From NCBI GenBank assembly GCA_030268105.1, contig BSDZ01000004.1:7607501-7671500 (forward strand): a DNA stretch of 64,000 nt, given 5' to 3'. The stretch's first letter is position 1, and the number at the start of each line of letters is the position of its first letter. Source of the stretch: Volvox africanus (taxonomy: Eukaryota; Chlorophyta; Chlorophyceae; Chlamydomonadales; Volvocaceae). Shown here piece after piece: positions 1 to 11,851 of this stretch. Made by a program: the position numbers and the translations under genes. The notes beneath the pieces were generated by a model. It was not told the DNA's origin. It ran no database searches and worked only from the letters and a program-made list of their open reading frames with translations.

Positions 1-1993
1 TCGGCAGCAGCTTGTGCATGCCTATTGATTATACGTCCATGGACGTGATCAGAGTTCGGTCCCCTCTCCCTCTGGACTCTGTCATCCATTTGATCCGGGG
101 TATCGTCTTTGCTCTGCCACCCGCTATCCGTCAAACCTCGCCCCTTGCTGGTTGCTAACCATTGCCAACCATCCCCGACACCGACCGTCCCATGGGTTCA
201 TGGATACAATATGACCCAAATGGAATCAAGGCTGCGCCTCCAGCCGTAGCGACTTCCGCCGGGCTCTGGATGCGTGGATGGGAGGCGCCTGGTAACGGAC
301 AACGGTAACGGTAACCGGCTACGGATTCTTGCCTGTGAGTGTGACGCCGGTGATGATGGGAGGGTTGGAGACTTGGAATATATTTAACGCCACTGTCGTG
401 TGAGTTGTAGGGCAAAATTTGAGGCTTCATCGAAAATGACTTACAGGAATTTTGCTTGGGTATTATGGAAGGAAACGTAAATGTGTATAGGCGTTTCCTA
501 CTGGCGTTTTTGAGTGCGAGTTCGTAATTCGGCTACGTCTGCAACAAAGTGGAATTATCTTCCACAAGCATTCGCTGACTGATATTTCTGTTGCCATGTT
601 AGTTAGGCATTGACTTTCTTTATAAGAGATGCAGGCGTAGATGTGGGTGTTGGATTCGGTGCTAGCTTTTATACAACGTAGCCGTTGTATACAAGCTAGT
701 GTGTTGTTGTTCGTTAGTAGTTATTCCTGTATTTCAGTTAGGCTGGCCTGGGAGATGTCGGGAGACAAGAGGCAGAGACAGCTTTGGCCTTTCTTCCGTG
801 TGGGCTAACTAACTAACTAACGATTTTTGGCTACCGTATGACTTGATATAGTCGTAGATGTGGTCATAAGTGGCTATTTGCAGGTTGGGGTGGACTTTGT
901 GCCTCACTTGCTTATCGCAAGAACAATAGGTTATGGTAAATCGGTGGCTATTGTTGCTTCCCGTATTACGATGCCACTTTTTGCATCTCTTAAATGTTCA
1001 AGGTTTTGCAGTGCTTCATTAAGATTGGCAACATGAGGCCTGATCATTTGCATCTTCTGCTGTCAATAAAGCAAGTAGCCTTGATCAGGGATTATTTCCA
1101 TGCCGATAACCCCCGAATTCTCCGTCTGTTTGATCAAGGTAAAACTCAAGGTCATAGTCTTGAGTCATAGTCCAAAATATCTGGATGGTAGCCCTGCTGG
1201 AGATGACCACATCGGCTGGGGGTTGTCGGAAATGTTAGCGCGGGTTGGCGTACGAAACATTATGAGATGTTGGACAGTCAGGTGATTTACCAGGCAGGGA
1301 TTTTTTCTCAGTTTGGATAGTTTTTCATTACTGAACCTCAACCCTTTGAAGTCAACCCGTAGAAATTTCATTTACATCCATGCACACCCGTCGCTGCCTC
1401 GCAGCTTTCATAAAAAACACAGACGCGCAAATGCCGTCGTACAGTTTACTCGATAAATAATTAAACCGAGATATACTTCACATGGATCGTTCATACCATG
1501 GTGAAAACCGCCCATCCCATCAGCACTGGGCACGTAAGCACCATTGGGCCAGATCAGTAGTACGGTGGGGGACCACGTGCGAACCCCTGGTGACGATCTG
1601 TATTTTATTCCAAATCATTATGCAACACACTTGATGCTCCATAATTACAGCCATTTAGAACGGTTAATTTATATCCCAAGCAGGGACGGATGACCTCATT
1701 AACCGTAAAGCTTCCCTAGCTGTGGGGAACGTATGGAGGTAAACAAGCACTTCGGATGGAAGGAATGCTCACCTCTGGTTGTCCTGTCCTCAACACCCAG
1801 GTGCAAAATGTCCTGGCTGCTTCTTTAAAGGAGCGGAGATTGCAACGTCACGGAGGCGGGATTATGTAACGTACGGATTTTTTAACATGCGACAATCCTT
1901 TTGATAAATAAAAGCGCATCTCAATTACATGACTTTATATCATATTGGGAGCACATTTCTAGAGCATACAACATATAATTGTTCCTTATCCAG
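1..1993. other. Non-coding flank upstream of C2 gene copy 1
   Basis: About 2 kb with no convincing exon. The short open frames here lack splice-site support and protein-like composition. The stretch is moderately AT-rich compared with the genes. It should contain the promoter and 5' UTR of the C2 gene, but no clear core promoter element could be singled out. Judging by copy 2, the 3' flank of an M48 peptidase gene probably lies just left of base 1. Confidence 0.5.
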
Positions 1994-4453
1994 ATGACCA
2001 CTCACGGAACATGCGGTAATTGTGTTAGGTTAGAGCCAGGAGAACTGACGGTGCATTTGCATCGTGCTAGGAACCTGAAGGATGGCGACTGGTAAGCACG
2101 TTCGAGTGTGGGCACCAACATTTTCGCGCATATGGGTTCGTGAACGGCATTTTACACAGACTTTTAAACTGTAACACTATGTCTCCTGCAGGTTTGGAAA
2201 GCAGGACCCGTATATAATACTCAAGTAAGTGCCTGGTCGCACGTGCTGCGATCTTCAGCTGGCTAACTTGCTGAATGTTCTCATTATAAGATGTGGAAAA
2301 GTTAAGTATAAGTCAAATGTGCACGACTGCGGAGGTCGTGACCCAGAGTGGGAGCAAAAATTTGTGTTCAAGGTGAGGATGTGCGATGAATTATAGTTGC
2401 GTCGTGGGAACTGGCTGTCTTTGCCAATACCATTCTTTTTGGTTATGGACTTCCGAGGAGCTATCATGTCTAATCCACGAAGCGCGTTCCAGTAAGGTGC
2501 TAAAGCATGCCCCGTGGATGGTATAAACCATCCATACAACGTAATCGGCGCATTATGTCGCCCCCGAGGATGTGGTGTTGCGTGTTGCCGCCAAAAATAT
2601 TCCACAGGTTGACCAAGAAACCAAACTGACACTGGAGGTGTATGATTATGACGTTGCCAAGAACGACGACTGCCTTGGCAAGGCTGACGTCGATATTGTG
2701 TCTGTAAGATGTGAGCCTGGAGGAAGAATGCACATGGAGGTAAGGAAGGGACGAAGGGGCAAAGGGCACAGCACATGTGGACGGGTTATAGGGGTACAAA
2801 TGTTGGAAATGTAGACTGGCTTGGACTGCCTCCCCGTCATGACGCGGTGTAGAGCCTCAACTGCTGTAGTCGCCACTCGTCAGTACTGCTTTGGGCCTGT
2901 GAACATTCACGGGACTGTAGACGTGCGGCCTGTGCCTCTCCTGACGGTTGATGTGTCTTTAAAGTCTGTGCTTATGCCATATGTGGGCTGGCTGGGCTTC
3001 CCTTAACTGGTCAGCGTCTTACCGCTTCGTGTCCCTATTCCCCTCCCATTCTGGCCCCCTCTCCATTCTCGTCACCCCAGGTCCCAATTTTCCGACGTAT
3101 CTCGAGGCGGCAGCAGGGCCACGTGTATATAACCCTGTCGTTTCTGTCCACTTCCGCTGCAGCCGCCGCTAGCAACGTCAGCCCTTGCAACTCCGATTTA
3201 TCGACATTTGTCGCACATGAACGTGAGGCCGAGGCGGCGAGGTCCGCCGCCGTTGCCTTCGTGGCTGCAAACCGAGCGGTGATGGATGCGGAACAGGGCA
3301 ATGGTGGGAGTGGTCCAGCAGCGGTCCTGGGCAAGTGTGCGCCTGGCACTTGCCTTTCCTCGGGACTGGTGGCGGCGGGAGCAATGCCGGATACCGTGCC
3401 AAGGTACCACACGGAGGGCACAAACCTGTATTGATGGACGCGGGAGAAGTGGCCAGTTGGATAAGTCAGAATTTCTGCACGAGATGGAGCGGAAGGGAGA
3501 GACAGGGAGGATGGGCAGGGCGGAAGGCGGGTCCGTTGTTTTCGGCCGTTGATGTCGCCACCGCTCACAAGCGCGCCTCATGATAGGACAGCTTCTCCTT
3601 CTTGTGGCATCATTACGTCCGTCCACGCCTCCCCCTTGCGGCCCCAGCTTAACCCGTTTCTTGTTCCGGGTCGGTTTAGGTGTTCGTGGGTCCGGTCTGT
3701 GCCCGTGTGTCTATGTTATGGTATCTGGTTCAAATCTTTAGTGCATGACTGCCGGTTCGCCTCCCCTGTGCCCTTGGCCACAGTTATACGCCCACATGCG
3801 GCCTGATTGCCCCGGATCCGGGGAAGCTGCTGCCATGTCACCAGGCGTCTGAGAGCGGTAGAGACACGGTCGTGCAGGCGGCTGCCGCCACCCAGATGCG
3901 GGCCCCTCCACCACCCGGCCCCGGCCCCGGCGTCCCCCAGGGAGGCGCATACACTACCTCCGCTGAGTCCTACCCGGTGGTTAATCCACAATCGTACAAC
4001 ATCGGTAGCAGTTTTCGAGCGCCGCCTGGGGCCTGGGCCGGGCCCGGAACCGGGGCAGCGCCGCCGATGTCGACATCGCTTGCTGATTCGCATCCTGTCG
4101 CCAGTGGGCCACAGTTTCAGTCCCCATATCATCAAATGTCAACACACCAAGCGAGCCCTTACGGACAATACAACCCAGCTTATCCGGTGCCGCCATCGCT
4201 ACCGACAACACACATGCAGCAACCGCATGCAGCAACCGCGTCTTACTATCAGCAGGAACCATCTGCGCCGCCAATGTCGTACTCCGTGCCGCACCCAACG
4301 ACATCTTATCCGGCGCCGCAGCCGCTGAATCCCTTGCCTACTTTTCCAGGAGCGGTGCCATATGTGTCGTATCCAGCAACGGCGCCATCGTATGGCGCCC
4401 CACCACCGGCATTGCCGCCGGGCGTGTATTACCCGCCTCCTAGCTACGCCTGA
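1994..4453 (+). CDS. C2-domain protein with Pro/Gly/Tyr-rich C-terminal tail (copy 1)
   Basis: Six exons are proposed: 1994-2091, 2192-2224, 2291-2372, 2569-2739, 3081 to about 3278, and about 3878-4453. The first four junctions have GT-AG borders and consistent phase. Together they encode one C2 domain beginning GELTVHLHRARNLKDGDW. It has Asp residues typical of Ca2+-binding loops (DGDWFGKQDPY and YDYDVAKNDD) and ends GHVYITLSFLS. C2 domains bind phospholipid, usually with Ca2+, so a peripheral membrane role is likely. An Ala-rich linker follows, then a tail of about 190 residues rich in Pro, Tyr, Gln and Ala that ends PPPSYA. The start ATG is the first in frame before the domain. The exon 5/6 junction is uncertain: the 3278/3878 pairing keeps phase, but the stronger-looking donor at 3404 does not. 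Identical to copy 2. Confidence 0.85.
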
Positions 4454-4938
4454 CCGCTGCGTGCAATGCCCGCGAACTTGGGCGATGGGAAGACACACCG
4501 CAACCGTCCCAGTCGCGGTGTCGCACGACCTCTAATTATACAATCGTGCATCTCTTGTTCGGTTTTCTTCGGCCCCCTGCGATATGGCAGCAGGCTTTAG
4601 CTGGTTGTGGTTTGTCGGTCGGCTCCCTTGTCCTGGTGAATTTAGGGTTATGAGGCCCCCTTCGAGATATGACCCGCGGGGCAGTGCTTGCGCCGGTTCC
4701 TGATGCAACAAACCCTAAGTGCGATATCCCGAAATGCATTACCCTGATAGCATGGCATCATAGCATTGGTCAAGATCGTGAAAAGTGTTGTGCCCTTACG
4801 AGGTGTAGGTGTGGTAGTTGTTCGCGCAGGTTGTAGAGGATGGGGGCAATCGCAGCATGTGTCATGTATGCATGTGGCTCCACCGGGTCCTCAGTGTTGA
4901 TAGTTTCGGAGCCAGAGCCCCATCTTACAACGGTTTTT
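4454..4938. other. 3' flank of C2 gene copy 1
   Basis: Probable 3' UTR and downstream sequence, identical to 11367-11851. No exon or clear TGTAA poly(A) signal was found. It contains two isolated telomere-like words (tttaggg near 4640, accctaa near 4711). Confidence 0.5.
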
Positions 4939-6332
4939 CCTCCCTCCCTCCCTCCCTCCCTCCCTCCCTCCCTCCCTCCCTCCCTCCCTCCCTCCCTCCC
5001 TCCCTCCCTCCCTCCCTCCCTCCCTCCCTCCCTCCCTCCCTCCCTCCCTCCCTCCCTCCCTCCCTCCCTCCCTCCCAATCCCTCCCTCCCTCCCTCCCTC
5101 CCTCCCTCCCTCCCTCCCTCCCTCCCTTCCTCCCTCCCTCCCTCCCTCCCTCCCTCCCTCCCTCCCTCCCTCCCTCCCTCCCTCCCTCCCTCCCTCCCTC
5201 TCTCCCTCCCTCCCTCCCTCCCTCCCTCCCTCCCTCTCTCCCTCCCTCCCTCCCTCCCTCCCTCCCTCCCTCCCTCCCTCCCTCCCTCCCTCCCTCCCTC
5301 CCTTCCTCCCTCCCTCCCTCCCTCAATCCCTCCCTCCCTCCCTCCCTCCCTCCCTCCCTCCCAATCCCTCCCTCCCTCCCTTCCTCCCTCCCTCCCTCCC
5401 TCAATCCCTCCCTCCCTCCCTCCCTCCCTCCCTCCCTCCCTCCCTCCCCATCCCTCCCTCCCTCCCTCCCTCCCTCCCTCCCTCCCTCCCAATCCCTCCC
5501 TCCCTCCCTCCCTCCCTCCCTCCCTCCCTCCCTCCCCCTCCCTCCCTCCCTCCCCATCCCTCCCTCCCTCCCTCCCTCCCTCCCTCCCTCCCTCCCTCCC
5601 TCCCTCCCTCCCTCCCTCCCTCCCCATCCCTCCCTCCCTCCCTCCCTCCCTCCCTCCCTCCCTCCCTCCCTCCCTCCCTCCCTCCCTCCCTCCCTCCCTC
5701 CCTCCCTCCCTCCCTCCCTCCCTCCCTCCCTCCCTCCCTCCCTCCCTCCCTCCCTCCCTCCCTCCCTCCCTCCCTCCCTCCCTCCCTCCCTCCCTCCCTC
5801 CCTCCCTCCCTCCCTCCCTCCCTCCCTCCCTCCCTCCCTCCCTCCCTCCCTCCCTCCCTCCCTCCCTCCCTCCCTCCCTCCCTCCCTCCCTCCCTCCCTC
5901 CCTCCCTCCCTCCCTCCCTCCCAATCCCTCCCTCCCTCCCTCCCTCCCTCCCTCCCTCCCAATCCCTCCCTCCCTCCCTCCCTCCCTCCCTCCCTCCCTC
6001 CCTCCCTCCCTCCCTCCCTCCCTCCCTCCCTCCCTCCCTCCCTCCCTCCCTCCCTCCCTCCCTCCCTTCCTCCCTCCCTCCCTCCCTCAATCCCTCCCTC
6101 CCTCCCTCCCTCCCTCCCTCCCTCCCAATCCCTCCCTCCCTCAATCCCTCAATCCCTCCCTCCCTCCCTCCCTCCTTCCCTCCCTCCCTCCCTCCCTCCC
6201 TCCCTCCCTCCTCCCTCCCTCCCAATCCCTCCCTCCCTCCCTCCCTCCCTCCCTCAATCCCTCCCTCCCTCCCTCCCTCCCTCCCTCCCTCCCTCCCTCC
6301 CTCCCTCCCTCCCTCCCTCCCTCCCTCCCTCC
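4939..6332. repeat. (CCCT)n / (AGGG)n microsatellite tract, about 1.4 kb
   Basis: Almost pure CCCT repeat on the plus strand, broken by scattered variants (CCCAAT, CCTT, CCCCAT, CTCT) that shift register. It begins at the exact point where copy 1 of the tandem duplication stops matching copy 2. It ends where sequence leading to an orphan M48 exon begins. Long open frames in this tract on both strands come only from the absence of stop codons in the repeat. AGGG repeats on the minus strand could form G-quadruplex or triplex structures. Confidence 0.98.
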
Positions 6333-6524
6333 ACCCGCCATTCTGAAGTCCTGAATCCTGTCCATTGTTGCCGTTCCCACCTACAATATTTCAGTATAGT
6401 ATAATTGTCCACATTGTGTCCCTCCGAAGAAATTAGCATCTCATGTGTTCTCCGGTTATTTTTTCATAAAATTGATGCGCGTGCACGGCGTTTTACCTGT
6501 CGGCTCCCAAACCCACCCCCACAG
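6333..6524. other. Probable partial intron before M48 exon fragment
   Basis: Unique sequence running from the end of the CCCT tract to an acceptor (CCCCCACAG) at 6524. It is best read as the 3' end of an intron of the M48 peptidase gene, carried along by the duplication. No coding sequence is seen. Confidence 0.5.
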
Positions 6525-6683
6525 GGGCGTTTGATGGGCCCCTCCCTGCCGCCCTTCCTCAGCACCCACCCGCTGACGACCGATCGAGTCAAATTGCTTC
6601 AGAAAGACCTCCCAGAAGCGTACAAGCTATTTGAACAATCAGGTATATACAGAATACGGTGCATCAACTTGCAGTACAGGTAG
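6525..6683 (+). pseudogene. Orphan terminal exon of an M48-family (OMA1-like) metallopeptidase
   Basis: After a good acceptor, the frame reads PPFLSTHPLTTDRVKLLQK and then LPEAYKLFEQSG. This matches the conserved C-terminal segment of M48 zinc peptidases, where P-x-FLSTHP-x(n)-R is followed by LPEA. The catalytic HExxH helix and all upstream exons are missing: the preceding DNA is the CCCT tract and the C2 gene. The exon may end at the donor after 6642 or read on to the stop at 6683. It is most simply the tail of a full M48 gene left of the window, copied with the tandem duplication, so this copy cannot encode an active enzyme. Confidence 0.75.
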
Positions 6684-8906
6684 TACGGTGCAGTTCGGGA
6701 ATGACGGCAGGCAAATGCCTATCTATGAATGTCTATCTATGTACTTATCTATTTATATTTGGCCCTTTTTCGTGGTACATTGAACCTGCCTGCGGAGATA
6801 AACCAGAGAATCGGGATAGAGGTCGTGCGCTGTTTTTAAAGTTTCTAGATGATGAGGCAGCATAATGTCATCATCGTTGACCCCACTCGGTTTTCGCTTG
6901 AGCTGCAGCGGGGTCGGCAGCAGCTTGTGCATGCCTATTGATTATACGTCCATGGACGTGATCAGAGTTCGGTCCCCTCTCCCTCTGGACTCTGTCATCC
7001 ATTTGATCCGGGGTATCGTCTTTGCTCTGCCACCCGCTATCCGTCAAACCTCGCCCCTTGCTGGTTGCTAACCATTGCCAACCATCCCCGACACCGACCG
7101 TCCCATGGGTTCATGGATACAATATGACCCAAATGGAATCAAGGCTGCGCCTCCAGCCGTAGCGACTTCCGCCGGGCTCTGGATGCGTGGATGGGAGGCG
7201 CCTGGTAACGGACAACGGTAACGGTAACCGGCTACGGATTCTTGCCTGTGAGTGTGACGCCGGTGATGATGGGAGGGTTGGAGACTTGGAATATATTTAA
7301 CGCCACTGTCGTGTGAGTTGTAGGGCAAAATTTGAGGCTTCATCGAAAATGACTTACAGGAATTTTGCTTGGGTATTATGGAAGGAAACGTAAATGTGTA
7401 TAGGCGTTTCCTACTGGCGTTTTTGAGTGCGAGTTCGTAATTCGGCTACGTCTGCAACAAAGTGGAATTATCTTCCACAAGCATTCGCTGACTGATATTT
7501 CTGTTGCCATGTTAGTTAGGCATTGACTTTCTTTATAAGAGATGCAGGCGTAGATGTGGGTGTTGGATTCGGTGCTAGCTTTTATACAACGTAGCCGTTG
7601 TATACAAGCTAGTGTGTTGTTGTTCGTTAGTAGTTATTCCTGTATTTCAGTTAGGCTGGCCTGGGAGATGTCGGGAGACAAGAGGCAGAGACAGCTTTGG
7701 CCTTTCTTCCGTGTGGGCTAACTAACTAACTAACGATTTTTGGCTACCGTATGACTTGATATAGTCGTAGATGTGGTCATAAGTGGCTATTTGCAGGTTG
7801 GGGTGGACTTTGTGCCTCACTTGCTTATCGCAAGAACAATAGGTTATGGTAAATCGGTGGCTATTGTTGCTTCCCGTATTACGATGCCACTTTTTGCATC
7901 TCTTAAATGTTCAAGGTTTTGCAGTGCTTCATTAAGATTGGCAACATGAGGCCTGATCATTTGCATCTTCTGCTGTCAATAAAGCAAGTAGCCTTGATCA
8001 GGGATTATTTCCATGCCGATAACCCCCGAATTCTCCGTCTGTTTGATCAAGGTAAAACTCAAGGTCATAGTCTTGAGTCATAGTCCAAAATATCTGGATG
8101 GTAGCCCTGCTGGAGATGACCACATCGGCTGGGGGTTGTCGGAAATGTTAGCGCGGGTTGGCGTACGAAACATTATGAGATGTTGGACAGTCAGGTGATT
8201 TACCAGGCAGGGATTTTTTCTCAGTTTGGATAGTTTTTCATTACTGAACCTCAACCCTTTGAAGTCAACCCGTAGAAATTTCATTTACATCCATGCACAC
8301 CCGTCGCTGCCTCGCAGCTTTCATAAAAAACACAGACGCGCAAATGCCGTCGTACAGTTTACTCGATAAATAATTAAACCGAGATATACTTCACATGGAT
8401 CGTTCATACCATGGTGAAAACCGCCCATCCCATCAGCACTGGGCACGTAAGCACCATTGGGCCAGATCAGTAGTACGGTGGGGGACCACGTGCGAACCCC
8501 TGGTGACGATCTGTATTTTATTCCAAATCATTATGCAACACACTTGATGCTCCATAATTACAGCCATTTAGAACGGTTAATTTATATCCCAAGCAGGGAC
8601 GGATGACCTCATTAACCGTAAAGCTTCCCTAGCTGTGGGGAACGTATGGAGGTAAACAAGCACTTCGGATGGAAGGAATGCTCACCTCTGGTTGTCCTGT
8701 CCTCAACACCCAGGTGCAAAATGTCCTGGCTGCTTCTTTAAAGGAGCGGAGATTGCAACGTCACGGAGGCGGGATTATGTAACGTACGGATTTTTTAACA
8801 TGCGACAATCCTTTTGATAAATAAAAGCGCATCTCAATTACATGACTTTATATCATATTGGGAGCACATTTCTAGAGCATACAACATATAATTGTTCCTT
8901 ATCCAG
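6684..8906. other. Non-coding spacer before C2 gene copy 2
   Basis: Bases 6684-6913 should be the 3' UTR or flank of the M48 fragment. From 6914 the sequence repeats 1-1993 exactly. No exon is supported. Confidence 0.5.
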
Positions 8907-11851
8907 ATGACCACTCACGGAACATGCGGTAATTGTGTTAGGTTAGAGCCAGGAGAACTGACGGTGCATTTGCATCGTGCTAGGAACCTGAAGGATGGCG
9001 ACTGGTAAGCACGTTCGAGTGTGGGCACCAACATTTTCGCGCATATGGGTTCGTGAACGGCATTTTACACAGACTTTTAAACTGTAACACTATGTCTCCT
9101 GCAGGTTTGGAAAGCAGGACCCGTATATAATACTCAAGTAAGTGCCTGGTCGCACGTGCTGCGATCTTCAGCTGGCTAACTTGCTGAATGTTCTCATTAT
9201 AAGATGTGGAAAAGTTAAGTATAAGTCAAATGTGCACGACTGCGGAGGTCGTGACCCAGAGTGGGAGCAAAAATTTGTGTTCAAGGTGAGGATGTGCGAT
9301 GAATTATAGTTGCGTCGTGGGAACTGGCTGTCTTTGCCAATACCATTCTTTTTGGTTATGGACTTCCGAGGAGCTATCATGTCTAATCCACGAAGCGCGT
9401 TCCAGTAAGGTGCTAAAGCATGCCCCGTGGATGGTATAAACCATCCATACAACGTAATCGGCGCATTATGTCGCCCCCGAGGATGTGGTGTTGCGTGTTG
9501 CCGCCAAAAATATTCCACAGGTTGACCAAGAAACCAAACTGACACTGGAGGTGTATGATTATGACGTTGCCAAGAACGACGACTGCCTTGGCAAGGCTGA
9601 CGTCGATATTGTGTCTGTAAGATGTGAGCCTGGAGGAAGAATGCACATGGAGGTAAGGAAGGGACGAAGGGGCAAAGGGCACAGCACATGTGGACGGGTT
9701 ATAGGGGTACAAATGTTGGAAATGTAGACTGGCTTGGACTGCCTCCCCGTCATGACGCGGTGTAGAGCCTCAACTGCTGTAGTCGCCACTCGTCAGTACT
9801 GCTTTGGGCCTGTGAACATTCACGGGACTGTAGACGTGCGGCCTGTGCCTCTCCTGACGGTTGATGTGTCTTTAAAGTCTGTGCTTATGCCATATGTGGG
9901 CTGGCTGGGCTTCCCTTAACTGGTCAGCGTCTTACCGCTTCGTGTCCCTATTCCCCTCCCATTCTGGCCCCCTCTCCATTCTCGTCACCCCAGGTCCCAA
10001 TTTTCCGACGTATCTCGAGGCGGCAGCAGGGCCACGTGTATATAACCCTGTCGTTTCTGTCCACTTCCGCTGCAGCCGCCGCTAGCAACGTCAGCCCTTG
10101 CAACTCCGATTTATCGACATTTGTCGCACATGAACGTGAGGCCGAGGCGGCGAGGTCCGCCGCCGTTGCCTTCGTGGCTGCAAACCGAGCGGTGATGGAT
10201 GCGGAACAGGGCAATGGTGGGAGTGGTCCAGCAGCGGTCCTGGGCAAGTGTGCGCCTGGCACTTGCCTTTCCTCGGGACTGGTGGCGGCGGGAGCAATGC
10301 CGGATACCGTGCCAAGGTACCACACGGAGGGCACAAACCTGTATTGATGGACGCGGGAGAAGTGGCCAGTTGGATAAGTCAGAATTTCTGCACGAGATGG
10401 AGCGGAAGGGAGAGACAGGGAGGATGGGCAGGGCGGAAGGCGGGTCCGTTGTTTTCGGCCGTTGATGTCGCCACCGCTCACAAGCGCGCCTCATGATAGG
10501 ACAGCTTCTCCTTCTTGTGGCATCATTACGTCCGTCCACGCCTCCCCCTTGCGGCCCCAGCTTAACCCGTTTCTTGTTCCGGGTCGGTTTAGGTGTTCGT
10601 GGGTCCGGTCTGTGCCCGTGTGTCTATGTTATGGTATCTGGTTCAAATCTTTAGTGCATGACTGCCGGTTCGCCTCCCCTGTGCCCTTGGCCACAGTTAT
10701 ACGCCCACATGCGGCCTGATTGCCCCGGATCCGGGGAAGCTGCTGCCATGTCACCAGGCGTCTGAGAGCGGTAGAGACACGGTCGTGCAGGCGGCTGCCG
10801 CCACCCAGATGCGGGCCCCTCCACCACCCGGCCCCGGCCCCGGCGTCCCCCAGGGAGGCGCATACACTACCTCCGCTGAGTCCTACCCGGTGGTTAATCC
10901 ACAATCGTACAACATCGGTAGCAGTTTTCGAGCGCCGCCTGGGGCCTGGGCCGGGCCCGGAACCGGGGCAGCGCCGCCGATGTCGACATCGCTTGCTGAT
11001 TCGCATCCTGTCGCCAGTGGGCCACAGTTTCAGTCCCCATATCATCAAATGTCAACACACCAAGCGAGCCCTTACGGACAATACAACCCAGCTTATCCGG
11101 TGCCGCCATCGCTACCGACAACACACATGCAGCAACCGCATGCAGCAACCGCGTCTTACTATCAGCAGGAACCATCTGCGCCGCCAATGTCGTACTCCGT
11201 GCCGCACCCAACGACATCTTATCCGGCGCCGCAGCCGCTGAATCCCTTGCCTACTTTTCCAGGAGCGGTGCCATATGTGTCGTATCCAGCAACGGCGCCA
11301 TCGTATGGCGCCCCACCACCGGCATTGCCGCCGGGCGTGTATTACCCGCCTCCTAGCTACGCCTGACCGCTGCGTGCAATGCCCGCGAACTTGGGCGATG
11401 GGAAGACACACCGCAACCGTCCCAGTCGCGGTGTCGCACGACCTCTAATTATACAATCGTGCATCTCTTGTTCGGTTTTCTTCGGCCCCCTGCGATATGG
11501 CAGCAGGCTTTAGCTGGTTGTGGTTTGTCGGTCGGCTCCCTTGTCCTGGTGAATTTAGGGTTATGAGGCCCCCTTCGAGATATGACCCGCGGGGCAGTGC
11601 TTGCGCCGGTTCCTGATGCAACAAACCCTAAGTGCGATATCCCGAAATGCATTACCCTGATAGCATGGCATCATAGCATTGGTCAAGATCGTGAAAAGTG
11701 TTGTGCCCTTACGAGGTGTAGGTGTGGTAGTTGTTCGCGCAGGTTGTAGAGGATGGGGGCAATCGCAGCATGTGTCATGTATGCATGTGGCTCCACCGGG
11801 TCCTCAGTGTTGATAGTTTCGGAGCCAGAGCCCCATCTTACAACGGTTTTT
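6914..11851. repeat. Tandem duplication, copy 2
   Basis: Direct repeat of 1-4938 at an offset of 6,913 bp with no difference seen. After 11851 it runs on into unique sequence (ggagctacgcc...) instead of the CCCT tract. Copy 2 therefore keeps the original right-hand junction of the locus. Confidence 0.97.
8907..11366 (+). CDS. C2-domain protein with Pro/Gly/Tyr-rich C-terminal tail (copy 2)
   Basis: Same gene as 1994-4453, shifted by 6,913 bp. Exons are 8907-9004, 9105-9137, 9204-9285, 9482-9652, 9994 to about 10191, and about 10791-11366. The predicted protein, splice sites and flanks are identical to copy 1, so both copies should make the same C2 protein if the duplication is real. The C2 fold spans roughly residues 14-140. 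The tail from the last exon has repeated Tyr-Pro and Pro-Pro-Gly-like motifs and no recognisable second domain. The exon 5/6 junction is as uncertain as in copy 1. Confidence 0.85.

Larger units (their letters stand above)
1..4938. repeat. Tandem duplication, copy 1 (5'-truncated by window)
   Basis: Every base compared matches the sequence 6,913 bp downstream, and all translated frames in the two blocks are identical. The match starts at base 1, so the copy continues left of the window, and stops exactly after the run ending 'cggttttt' at 4938. There copy 1 enters a (CCCT)n tract while copy 2 continues into unique sequence. The block contains one complete C2-domain gene and its flanks. Perfect identity over introns and intergenic DNA means a very recent duplication or an assembly duplication. 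Confidence 0.97.

Noticed and set aside
3035..3568. Minus-strand frames of 140-177 codons across the C2 gene (also at 9948-10481).
   Set aside because: They are shadows of exon 5 and flanking intron of the C2 gene on the plus strand, with no domain similarity.
4770..6404. Several long frames of LPPS or EGGR repeats on both strands.
   Set aside because: They are translations of the CCCT microsatellite; no splice sites, domains or non-repeat conserved sequence support a gene.
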